From positions 1-7,282 of the forward strand of contig DSDR01000275.1 in the NCBI GenBank assembly GCA_011048645.1: a stretch of DNA of 7,282 nucleotides, given 5' to 3'. The translations under genes were made by a program, and so were the position numbers. The stretch comes from Phycisphaerales bacterium. GTDB taxonomy: Bacteria; Planctomycetota; Phycisphaerae; Sedimentisphaerales; Anaerohalosphaeraceae. The notes beneath the pieces were generated by a model. It was not told where the DNA came from and made no database searches. It worked only from the letters and a program-made list of their open reading frames with translations. This document shows positions 1 through 5,519 of the stretch, one piece after another. Positions within the stretch are counted from its first letter, which is position 1. The number at the start of each line of letters is the position of its first letter.

Positions 1-1
1 C

Positions 2-406
2 GGACAAATGACCGGCCAGAAGATTCTTGTCGAACCGACGCACATCGTAACACGCCGTTCGACGAATATTCTGAGCATACAAGATCCGGATGTCGCCGAT
101 GCGCTGCGTTTCATCCGCAACAACTGCCGCAGCCAGATCACCGTTGAAGATGTGGTCAATGCGCTGACGATCTCGCGGCGGGTGCTCGAAAAGCGTTTTC
201 GCAAGCTGCTCAACCGCTCGGTCCTTGAAGAAATTCGAAAGGCGCGCACCGATGCGGCCGCACGGATGCTGGTTGAGACGGAAATGTCCGTCTCCCAAAT
301 TGCCGAAAAACTCGGCTATACCGAAACTGCCCATCTGTCGCGCTACTTCCACAAGGAAAAAGGCGTTAGTCCCATCGCCTTTCGAAAACGCATTCGCCCC
401 AAATAG
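2..406 (+). CDS. XylR-family (LacI-type sensor / AraC DNA-binding) transcriptional regulator, C-terminal part
   Basis: This is the DNA-binding end of a XylR-type regulator. In that family an N-terminal LacI/GalR-like sugar-binding domain is joined to an AraC-type double helix-turn-helix. The reading frame is open to the left edge, so the gene starts outside the window and the ATG at 8 is probably internal. Counting from that ATG, residues 14-40 (VTRRSTN, then IQDPDVADALRFIRNN) match the linker and first helix of XylR proteins. The first helix-turn-helix lies at about residues 44-71 and the second at about 93-130 (SVSQIAEKLGY, then FHKEKGVSPIAFRKRIR). The stop is TAG at 404-406. The sensor domain is not visible, so the ligand is unknown; in the family it is a sugar such as xylose. 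The gene converges on the next one, so whether it controls the operon to the right is open. The domain call is secure and the XylR subfamily is likely. Confidence 0.85.
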   Translation, partial: GQMTGQKILVEPTHIVTRRSTNILSIQDPDVADALRFIRNNCRSQITVEDVVNALTISRRVLEKRFRKLLNRSVLEEIRKARTDAAARMLVETEMSVSQIAEKLGYTETAHLSRYFHKEKGVSPIAFRKRIRPK

Positions 407-422
407 CCGATCGCTATGGACA

Positions 423-439
423 ATTGCCGCATCGGCAGT
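423..439. other. Small hairpin between the convergent regulator genes
   Basis: The 108-base gap between the two convergent regulators (407-514) holds a short dyad. TGCCG at 425-429 pairs with CGGCA at 433-437 around a 3-base loop, extended by a G-T and an A-T pair. No T-run follows it on either strand, so it is not a standard intrinsic terminator. A longer-range GCCGAT (406-411) / ATCGGC (431-436) pairing competes with it. Nothing else was recognised in this gap. Confidence 0.2.
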
Positions 440-514
440 GTAAATGATATTCGCTTCTCTCGTTTTGCCACAAGTCCTCGACGGGGGTGTGAATATGTTA
501 GACAAGTCAAGAAA

Positions 515-1567
515 TCAGGCCGAGACGGCGGCTTGGGATGCGGGTTGCACCATGCTGTCTTCTCGGAATTGAGATGGGGTTCGGCCTGTTTTTTTGCGAA
601 ATACCGTGGCAAAATACTGGCTGGATTCAAAGCCGCAGGACAGGGCAATATCCAGGATATTCATATCCGGTTTATCGCGAAGCAGCGTCTTGGCCTTCTC
701 GATCCGGCAGTGCGTCAGATATTCGGCGGCGGTCATATTGGTAATGCGTTTGCAATAATGCGCAAAGCGGCTGCGGCCGAGATTGCAGTGGCGGGCCATA
801 TCTTCGAGCGTCCAGGGAAAATCCACATGTTCGGTCAGCCCGTGCAGGAACATTTCGACACTGCGACGGGTGCTGCTCAGGCGAGCGTTCAATTCGACCT
901 GATTAATTTGCAGCATTTCGAAGACCTCAAGGAATAACTCGGTGACATACAGTTGCAGGCGGGTTTGGGCGGTTTCCGGTGTTTCGGTGCGTTCGACGTA
1001 TTCGGCGATTTTTTCAAAACAGCGTTCGATTTGCTTGTTGCCCTGCCAGACCACCTGCTCATTGTGGCTCAGCAGGCGGGTCAATTTATGCAGGTCGCGC
1101 GGGGCAAAATTGATCCAGTTTGGCCACTTCCACGGGTCATTCGGCTGGCGTACACCCACGTCTAAAATCAGCCAATGCATTCGACTGGCGGTAATCAGCG
1201 GATTTCCGACCTGATGGGGCTGCCACGGACGGGTAACGGTCAAATCGCCCGCTTTGAGCTTGTAGTGGGTCTCTTCGACGATAAAATCCAGATTTCCCCG
1301 CGTCAGATAACCGAATTCTATTCCTTCGTTACGGTGCATCGGCAGGCCCCAGCTTTGGTCTTTATTGGCGTCCCAGACACAGGCGACGCTCAGTTCCGGC
1401 AGCATTTTGGCAGGCATCTTTTGTCCCGGATAGCAGCCGTGTGCGTAGGCGGCGTGGTACAGTTCGCCGCGTGCCTTGGCGGCCTTGAGATTTTCACAGG
1501 TGTCGGCTTTGTGCGTGCCGTTGACATCGCAAAAAATCGCCGGCTGAGGTTTGGATTGTTTTCGCAT
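515..1567 (-). CDS. AraC-family transcriptional regulator with N-terminal cupin sensor domain
   Basis: This is a 350-residue cytoplasmic regulator predicted to bind a small molecule, probably a sugar or derivative, and switch a target promoter. Residues about 75-135 form a cupin-like sensor, with HRNEGIEFGYLTRG at 78-91 and KAGDLTVTRPWQPHQVGNP at 105-123. Residues about 136-150 (DVGVRQPNDPWKWPN) belong to a stretch I recall as typical of planctomycetal AraC proteins. The double helix-turn-helix covers about 250-336: TLEDMARHCNLGRSRF, then NILDIALSCGFESSQYFATVFRK from residue 303, then GRTPSQFR. Length is normal or slightly long for the family, because of a roughly 60-residue N-terminal extension containing C13, C24 and C45. 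The ATG (1565-1567) is preceded by AGGGA at suitable spacing on the minus strand. The gene is divergent from the four-gene operon and shares a 325-base control region with it, which makes it the prime candidate regulator of that operon. The ligand is unknown. Confidence 0.9.
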   Translation of the reverse strand: MRKQSKPQPAIFCDVNGTHKADTCENLKAAKARGELYHAAYAHGCYPGQKMPAKMLPELSVACVWDANKDQSWGLPMHRNEGIEFGYLTRGNLDFIVEETHYKLKAGDLTVTRPWQPHQVGNPLITASRMHWLILDVGVRQPNDPWKWPNWINFAPRDLHKLTRLLSHNEQVVWQGNKQIERCFEKIAEYVERTETPETAQTRLQLYVTELFLEVFEMLQINQVELNARLSSTRRSVEMFLHGLTEHVDFPWTLEDMARHCNLGRSRFAHYCKRITNMTAAEYLTHCRIEKAKTLLRDKPDMNILDIALSCGFESSQYFATVFRKKTGRTPSQFREDSMVQPASQAAVSA

Positions 1568-1623
1568 GGACGTTCCCTGTTTTTTATTTGTGTTTAATAT
1601 TTACCACTGGCCGATATTTGTAG

Positions 1624-1651
1624 ATTTTCCTGTAAAAACGCTTATAGTCAA
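1624..1651 (-). promoter_or_regulatory. Candidate promoter for the AraC-type regulator
   Basis: Read on the minus strand, TTGACT (1651-1646) is followed after 16 bases by GAAAAT (1629-1624). These match the sigma-70 -35 box at 5 of 6 and the -10 box at 4 of 6. The site lies about 57 bases upstream of the ATG at 1567, a plausible leader length. No experimental support exists, and AT-rich DNA gives chance matches. Confidence 0.35.
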
Positions 1652-1724
1652 GATAATTTCTTGGTAACATTTGGTTATCGATCGAAAATCGGCTTTGCCG
1701 GGATTTGACAAAATGCCGGCGGGG

Positions 1725-1753
1725 TTGCATTCAGCTGTGTGAACGGCTAAAAT
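1725..1753 (+). promoter_or_regulatory. Candidate promoter for the four-gene operon
   Basis: TTGCAT (1725-1730) and TAAAAT (1748-1753) are separated by exactly 17 bases. The -10 matches sigma-70 consensus at 5 of 6; the -35 keeps only TTG, as expected if an activator is needed. Transcription would begin near 1760 and give a leader of about 130 bases before the ATG at 1893. A perfect TTGACA at 1705-1710 is an alternative -35, but it has no good -10 at 16-18 bases (only CATTCA). Confidence 0.35.
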
Positions 1754-1757
1754 GCAA
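1725..1757. repeat. Inverted repeat TTGCATT-N19-AATGCAA, possible operator
   Basis: TTGCATT (1725-1731) and AATGCAA (1751-1757) are perfect 7-base inverted copies with 19 bases between them. The arms sit on the -35 and -10 of the candidate operon promoter. An inner AGC (1733-1735) / GCT (1746-1748) pair adds to the dyad. This is the layout expected of a repressor operator or a dimer-binding site, but no known protein motif was recognised. Confidence 0.4.
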
Positions 1758-1819
1758 AGTCTATAGCAGGATTTGTCCCAAAATGAAAATGAAGGTGGTG
1801 CAAGACGGACGTCATCACG

Positions 1820-1850
1820 TATGTCGCGACAGGGCATATGTGTTCGCGAG
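1820..1850. promoter_or_regulatory. 10-bp palindrome and partial second copy in the operon leader
   Basis: TGTCGCGACA (1822-1831) is a perfect palindrome. About 20 bases on, TATGT (1837-1841) and CGCGA (1845-1849) repeat the TATGT-CGCGA order of the first site (1820-1829) with three extra bases between. Other short palindromes nearby are GACGTC (1808-1813) and CATATG (1835-1840). The cluster sits in the predicted untranslated leader, 40-70 bases before the ATG, where a repressor could block transcription. Confidence 0.25.
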
Positions 1851-1892
1851 AGAATTGATGAAAATCCAACACGACAATGAAAGGGACTGAGT

Positions 1893-3065
1893 ATGAACAT
1901 TGGCAGGACGTTAAAGATGGGCATGATCGGGGGCGGTCCGGGCGCGTTTATCGGCGAAGTACACCGCAAGGCCGCCCGCTTGGACGGAGGCATTGAGATT
2001 GTCGGAGGAGCGTTCGATATTGATCCGAAAAAGTCCAAACAGATGGGCAAACAACTCAACCTTGACCCCGCGCGTGTGTATTCCGATTACAAAGAGATGA
2101 TTGCTGCCGAGCAGAAACTGCCGGAAGGCGAGCGCATGGACTTTGTGTCGGTGTGCACCCCGAACAACTGTCACTTTCCCATGGCCAAAGCCCTGTTGGA
2201 AGCCGGGTTTCATGTGATGTGTGAAAAGCCGATGACGATCAGCGTCGCCGAGGCCGAAGCGCTTGTGCAGATTGTCAAAAAGACCAAACGGGTCTTCGGG
2301 CTGATGCACAATTACACCGGTTACCCCATGGTCAAACTGGCCCGCGATATGGTCAAAAAGGGCGAAATCGGCAAGGTACGCAAAATTGTTGTGCAGTATC
2401 CTCAGGGCTGGCTCGCGACGGCACTGGAAAAAGCCGGCAATCAGCAGGCCTCGTGGCGCACCGATCCCAAGCAAAGCGGCGGCTCCGGCTGTGGCGGCGA
2501 TATCGGCACGCACGCCGAGAATCTGGCCGAGTACATCACCGGCCTGAAAATGACCCATCTGTGCGCCGAATTGACCACCTTTGTCAAAGGCCGCAAGGTC
2601 GATGACGATGTGAACTGTCTGGTCAAGTTCAACAACGGCGCACGCGGCGTGCTGCATGCCAGTCAGATTTCCGTGGGCGAGGAAAATAATCTGGCCATTT
2701 GGATTTATGGCGAAAAGGGCGGTCTGGAATGGCATCAGGAGCACCCCAACTACCTGTATGTCAAGAGGATGGGCCAACCCGACCAGATATACAAACGCGG
2801 CAATCCCTATGTCGCTGAGTACAGTACGGCGGCGGGACGAACGACGCGGCTGCCCAGCGGCCATCCCGAAGCGTTCATTGAGGCGATGGCGAATATCTAT
2901 CTGAATTTTGCCGATGCGGTCAGAGCCGGCCTGCTGAAGAAAAAGCCCGATCCGCTGGCACTGGATTTTCCGAATGTGCAGGACGGTCTGCGGGGAATGC
3001 AATTCCTTGCGACGCTGCTGGCCAGCGCCAAAAGCAGCCAGAAATGGACGGCATTTAAGAAATAA
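1893..3065 (+). CDS. Gfo/Idh/MocA-family sugar dehydrogenase, cytoplasmic
   Basis: This 390-residue NAD(P)-dependent oxidoreductase probably oxidises or reduces a sugar or sugar derivative. The Rossmann nucleotide-binding loop is at residues 13-21 (GGGPGAFIG). The strand end FDIDPKKS at 41-48 follows the usual position for cofactor ribose recognition. The family EKP motif is at 111-113 with catalytic-type Lys112, and GGDIGTH at 201-207 gives Asp203 and His207. No signal peptide is present. The ATG has GAAAGGGA (1879-1886) six bases upstream. HNYTGYPMV (139-147) and QYPQGWLAT (168-176) are conserved in a subfamily I recall as regularly paired with a xylose-isomerase-like enzyme, and that is the next gene here, 42 bases on. 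Related levoglucosan and other 3-keto sugar pathways use such dehydrogenases for C3 oxidation or the final reduction. Family is certain; substrate and direction are unknown. Confidence 0.93.
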   Translation: MNIGRTLKMGMIGGGPGAFIGEVHRKAARLDGGIEIVGGAFDIDPKKSKQMGKQLNLDPARVYSDYKEMIAAEQKLPEGERMDFVSVCTPNNCHFPMAKALLEAGFHVMCEKPMTISVAEAEALVQIVKKTKRVFGLMHNYTGYPMVKLARDMVKKGEIGKVRKIVVQYPQGWLATALEKAGNQQASWRTDPKQSGGSGCGGDIGTHAENLAEYITGLKMTHLCAELTTFVKGRKVDDDVNCLVKFNNGARGVLHASQISVGEENNLAIWIYGEKGGLEWHQEHPNYLYVKRMGQPDQIYKRGNPYVAEYSTAAGRTTRLPSGHPEAFIEAMANIYLNFADAVRAGLLKKKPDPLALDFPNVQDGLRGMQFLATLLASAKSSQKWTAFKK

Positions 3066-3077
3066 CGAGCTGATAAC

Positions 3078-3094
3078 GAACGTTCTATCGATAG
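3078..3094. repeat. Two back-to-back palindromes before the ribosome binding site
   Basis: GAACGTTC (3078-3085) and CTATCGATAG (3085-3094) are perfect palindromes that share one base. They lie in the 42-base gap before the xylose-isomerase-like gene, and the second overlaps the start of the AGGAGA ribosome binding site. A role in translation or mRNA processing is possible but not shown. Confidence 0.25.
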
Positions 3095-3098
3095 GAGA
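3093..3098 (+). promoter_or_regulatory. Ribosome binding site AGGAGA that decides the start of the xylose-isomerase-like gene
   Basis: AGGAGA ends directly against an in-frame TTG at 3099, leaving no spacer, so that codon cannot be used efficiently. The ATG at 3108 lies 9 bases downstream of the site, a normal spacing. The start is therefore placed at 3108, three codons inside the longest frame. Confidence 0.8.
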
Positions 3099-3107
3099 TT
3101 GACGATT

Positions 3108-4100
3108 ATGGCACGACCTGTAACCCTATTTACCGGACAATGGGCGGATTTGCCGCTGCAAGAACTGGCAAAAATCATGGCCGGCTTCGGCTACGACGGG
3201 CTGGAACTGGCCTGCTGGGGCGACCATTTGGATGTGTTTAAGGCGGCAAAAGACCTTGATTATTGTAAAAAGCAAAAAGCCATTCTGGATAAGCATAACC
3301 TGAAGTTGTTTTCTATCAGCAACCATCTGGCCGGGCAGCTTGTCTGCGACTTGAACAACGACAGTCGTTCGGATATGTTCGCTCCGGAAGACTGCGCCGG
3401 CGACGCCGAGAAAAAACGCGCCTGGGCGGTCGAAGCGATGAAAGCCACGGCTCACGCGGCCAAAAATATGGGCGTTTCCGTAGTCAACGGGTTTACCGGC
3501 TCAAGCATCTGGCACTTGCTGTACAGCTTTCCGCCGGTCTCTGATCAGATGATCGAAGACGGGTTTGCCTATTTTGCCAAGATGTGGAACCCCATTCTGG
3601 ACGTGTTTGACGAGTGCGGTGTGAAATTCGCGCTTGAAGTGCATCCGACCGAGATCGCCTTTGACATCGTTACCGCCAAGAAGGCGCTGGAAGCGGTTGG
3701 ACATCGCCCAACCTTTGGCTTTAATTTTGATCCGAGTCATCTGCACTGGCAGATGGTCAGTCCGGTTCGGTTTTTACAGGAGTTTTCGGATCGCATCTAT
3801 CATGTCCATATGAAAGACGCCGCCGTGCAGCTTGACGGCTACAGCGGGATTCTCGGCTCGCATCTGAATTTCGGCAAGCCGAATCGCGGCTGGGATTTCC
3901 GTTCGCTGGGGCACGGGGGCGTGGACTTTGAAGAGATCATTCGGATGCTCAATCAGATCGGCTATCAGGGGCCGCTTTCAGTGGAATGGGAAGACAGCGG
4001 TATGGATCGGATGCACGGCGCCAAAGAAGCGTGTGAATTTGTCAAGAAGGTCGATTTCAAGCCTTCTGAGATTGCGTTTGACGCGGCTTTTGACAAGTAG
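3108..4100 (+). CDS. Xylose-isomerase-like TIM-barrel protein (sugar phosphate isomerase/epimerase family)
   Basis: This 330-residue protein belongs to the AP-endonuclease-2 / xylose-isomerase-like TIM-barrel superfamily of metal-dependent enzymes. Likely metal ligands or catalytic residues are visible at barrel strand ends: Glu177 in ALEVHP, Asp208 and His211 in NFDPSHLHW, His234 in HVHMKD and Glu293 in SVEWEDSG. There is no signal peptide, so it acts in the cytoplasm. FTGQWADLPLQELAK at 8-22 and ELACWGDH at 33-40 match a subfamily I recall as normally encoded next to a Gfo/Idh/MocA dehydrogenase, as it is here. Members of this superfamily act as 3-keto sugar beta-eliminating lyases or hydratases in levoglucosan and related pathways, and others epimerise ketoses such as tagatose or psicose. 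Context favours a 3-keto-sugar role, but the exact reaction is not determined. Length and motifs are intact. Confidence 0.92.
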   Translation: MARPVTLFTGQWADLPLQELAKIMAGFGYDGLELACWGDHLDVFKAAKDLDYCKKQKAILDKHNLKLFSISNHLAGQLVCDLNNDSRSDMFAPEDCAGDAEKKRAWAVEAMKATAHAAKNMGVSVVNGFTGSSIWHLLYSFPPVSDQMIEDGFAYFAKMWNPILDVFDECGVKFALEVHPTEIAFDIVTAKKALEAVGHRPTFGFNFDPSHLHWQMVSPVRFLQEFSDRIYHVHMKDAAVQLDGYSGILGSHLNFGKPNRGWDFRSLGHGGVDFEEIIRMLNQIGYQGPLSVEWEDSGMDRMHGAKEACEFVKKVDFKPSEIAFDAAFDK

Positions 4101-4117
4101 CCGACGGGTGTCATTGC

Positions 4118-4133
4118 GTCGTTTGTGTACGAC
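4118..4133 (+). other. Short hairpin in the gap between operon genes two and three
   Basis: GTCGT (4118-4122) and ACGAC (4129-4133) can pair around a 6-base loop within the 74-base gap (4101-4174). No T-run follows, so it is unlikely to terminate transcription. It could mark an mRNA processing or stability point between the cytoplasmic and exported halves of the operon. The rest of the gap shows only the ribosome binding site. Confidence 0.2.
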
Positions 4134-4160
4134 CGAAACAGTGCGGCAAATGAAAAATTA

Positions 4161-4165
4161 GAGGA
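4161..4165 (+). promoter_or_regulatory. Ribosome binding site GAGGA that decides the start of the Tat-exported dehydrogenase
   Basis: GAGGA lies 9 bases before ATG at 4175 and only 3 bases before an in-frame TTG at 4169. The ATG has the better codon and spacing, so the start is set at 4175, two codons inside the longest frame. The Tat motif lies downstream of either start. Confidence 0.7.
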
Positions 4166-4174
4166 TAATTGACT

Positions 4175-5485
4175 ATGGTAAAGGCACTTTCTCGAAGGTC
4201 CTTCTTGAAGCGGACATCGCTGGCGGCGGCCGGTGCGGTTGGTTTTCCGTATCTTGTTCGTCCTTCAGCGTTGGGGCTGAACCGCGCTGTTGCGCCAAGC
4301 AACCGGCTTTTGATGGCTCAGATTGGCTGCGGCTCGATGGGATCGGGCAATATGGACTCGTTCCTGAATCTCGGTTCACACGTGCAGTTCGTCGCGGTCT
4401 GTGATGTGGATGGCCGACACCTCGACAGCGCCAGGAATCGCGTCAACAACCATTATAACAACTCGGATTGCCGGACGTACAAGGACTTTCGCGAGATGCT
4501 CGATCGAGAGCAGTTGGATGTTGTCAGTCATGCCGTGCCGGATCACTGGCACGCGCTGGTGTCTGTGGCCTGTGCGAAAAAAGGCATCGATATCTATGGC
4601 GAAAAGCCGCTGGCTCGGACGATTGGCGAAGGCCGGGCCATTTGCGACACGGTCAAGCGACACGGCGTGATCTGGCAGACCGGCAGTTGGCAGCGTTCGG
4701 TCGGGAATTTTCGCCGGGCCGCCGAGCTGGTCATCAACGGACGCATTGGCAAGGTTGAGTATGTCGAAGTGGGGCTTCCCAACGGCAGCCGGGGCAGGCA
4801 GGCTCGTCTGCTTTCGGTACCGGACTATCTGGATTGGGATATGTGGCTGGGACCGGCGCCGTGGCGGCCCTATCAGGATTTCGGACGCGGCGATTGTCAT
4901 TGGGACTGGCGATGGATTCTGGATTATTCCGGCGGTCAACTGACCGACTGGGCGGGTCATCATGTCGATGTCGCTCACTGGGGGTTGGGATTGGATTACG
5001 CCGGCCCGGTGGAGGTGGAAGGTACCGGCGAGTACGCCGACGACGGCATTTGGGATGTGCCTTATGCGTATGAGTTTGTCTGTACTTATGCCGACGGCCT
5101 GAAGATGCGCGTCGCTAATTCGGCCAAGCAGCCGCATGGCATGGGAACCTGCTGGTATGGCGACCGCGGCTGGATCCATGTGTCGCGCGGCGGACTGAGC
5201 GCATCGGATCCCGCGATATTGCAGGAGCGCATCGGGCCGGAGGAAATTCAGCTTTACAAGAGCGACCACCATCAGCGCAATTTTGTTGAATGTGTCCGGA
5301 CACGTCAGGACGCGATTGCCCCGGCGGAAATTGCCCATCGGTCGATTACGGTCGGGTTTTTGGGTGAAATTGCCATGCTGCTGGGACGGAAACTGCGGTG
5401 GGATCCGAAGACGGAACAATTTGTCAATGATTCCCAGGCGAACCGTTATTTAAGGCGTGCTTACCGCAGTCCGTGGATGCTTTAG
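4175..5485 (+). CDS. Tat-exported Gfo/Idh/MocA-family oxidoreductase
   Basis: This 436-residue NAD(P)-dependent dehydrogenase is predicted to be exported folded by the twin-arginine pathway. The signal is LSRRSFLKR at residues 5-13 followed by a hydrophobic stretch to about 28 (LAAAGAVGFPYLV), with no lipoprotein cysteine. The mature domain begins near APSNRL at 40-45. The Rossmann loop is GCGSMG at 51-56, EKP is at 143-145 with Lys144, and GGQLTDWAGHHVDVAHW at 253-269 supplies Asp258 and His262/His263. The C-terminal half, ending YRSPWML, matches the bacterial Gfo/Idh/MocA C-terminal type abundant in Planctomycetota and Bacteroidota. An exported family member with tightly held NADP is known: Zymomonas glucose-fructose oxidoreductase. 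The protein probably oxidises or interconverts a sugar in the periplasm. It is quite different from the cytoplasmic dehydrogenase of this operon, so this is not a recent duplication. Substrate unknown. Confidence 0.93.
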   Translation: MVKALSRRSFLKRTSLAAAGAVGFPYLVRPSALGLNRAVAPSNRLLMAQIGCGSMGSGNMDSFLNLGSHVQFVAVCDVDGRHLDSARNRVNNHYNNSDCRTYKDFREMLDREQLDVVSHAVPDHWHALVSVACAKKGIDIYGEKPLARTIGEGRAICDTVKRHGVIWQTGSWQRSVGNFRRAAELVINGRIGKVEYVEVGLPNGSRGRQARLLSVPDYLDWDMWLGPAPWRPYQDFGRGDCHWDWRWILDYSGGQLTDWAGHHVDVAHWGLGLDYAGPVEVEGTGEYADDGIWDVPYAYEFVCTYADGLKMRVANSAKQPHGMGTCWYGDRGWIHVSRGGLSASDPAILQERIGPEEIQLYKSDHHQRNFVECVRTRQDAIAPAEIAHRSITVGFLGEIAMLLGRKLRWDPKTEQFVNDSQANRYLRRAYRSPWML

Positions 5486-5519
5486 ATGGAACGAGAAAGG
5501 CCCTAAATAGAGGTCAAAG

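Larger units (their letters stand above)
1701..1785. repeat. Imperfect direct repeat GGATTTG-x-C...AAAATG flanking the operon promoter
   Basis: Copy one (1701-1715) reads GGATTTGAC followed by AAAATG. Copy two (1769-1785) reads GGATTTGTCCC followed by AAAATG. They have the same orientation, start 68 bases apart and differ by one substitution and a 2-base insertion. They lie on either side of the candidate promoter at 1725-1753. AraC-family dimers often use direct repeats, so these could be binding sites; chance similarity remains possible. Confidence 0.3.
1568..1892. other. Divergent intergenic control region (325 bases)
   Basis: This gap separates the AraC-type gene from the operon and holds no convincing gene. 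A 61-codon frame at 1705-1890 has no ribosome binding site or recognisable protein pattern. The region is AT-richer toward the AraC side. It contains candidate promoters in both directions, an inverted repeat over the rightward promoter, an imperfect direct repeat flanking it and palindromes in the leader, all listed separately. The sequence AAAATG occurs four times (1710, 1749, 1780 and 1786). A further 8-bp palindrome, TCGATCGA, lies at 1678-1685. Confidence 0.8.

Noticed and set aside
406..439. Bidirectional terminator between the convergent regulators
   Set aside because: The stem is only 5-7 pairs and no T-run follows on either strand, so it is listed only as a weak hairpin.
416..937. 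173-codon plus-strand frame opposite the AraC-type regulator
   Set aside because: It overlaps the helix-turn-helix coding region of the regulator antisense and has no ribosome binding site or protein pattern.
1705..1710. Perfect TTGACA as the main -35 of the operon
   Set aside because: No acceptable -10 occurs at 16-18 bases, so the TTGCAT-N17-TAAAAT pair was preferred, although an activator-dependent start here remains possible.
1705..1890. 61-codon frame just upstream of the operon, a possible leader peptide
   Set aside because: It starts at a TTG inside the candidate promoter region with no ribosome binding site, and the product shows no signal, domain or attenuator-type codon run.
1911..3002. 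Long open frame (363 codons) on the minus strand opposite the cytoplasmic dehydrogenase
   Set aside because: It lies entirely opposite a gene with clear family motifs, its translation shows no recognisable domain, and it mirrors the GC-biased third positions of the real gene.
4376..5419. Long open frame (347 codons) on the minus strand opposite the Tat-exported dehydrogenase
   Set aside because: Same reasoning: the plus-strand gene has its signal, cofactor and catalytic motifs intact, and the antisense product has no family features.
5486..5506. Mini-frame ATG...TAA (six residues) directly after the stop of the Tat-exported dehydrogenase
   Set aside because: It is very short and has no ribosome binding site of its own. 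Translational coupling is conceivable, but nothing in the sequence supports it.
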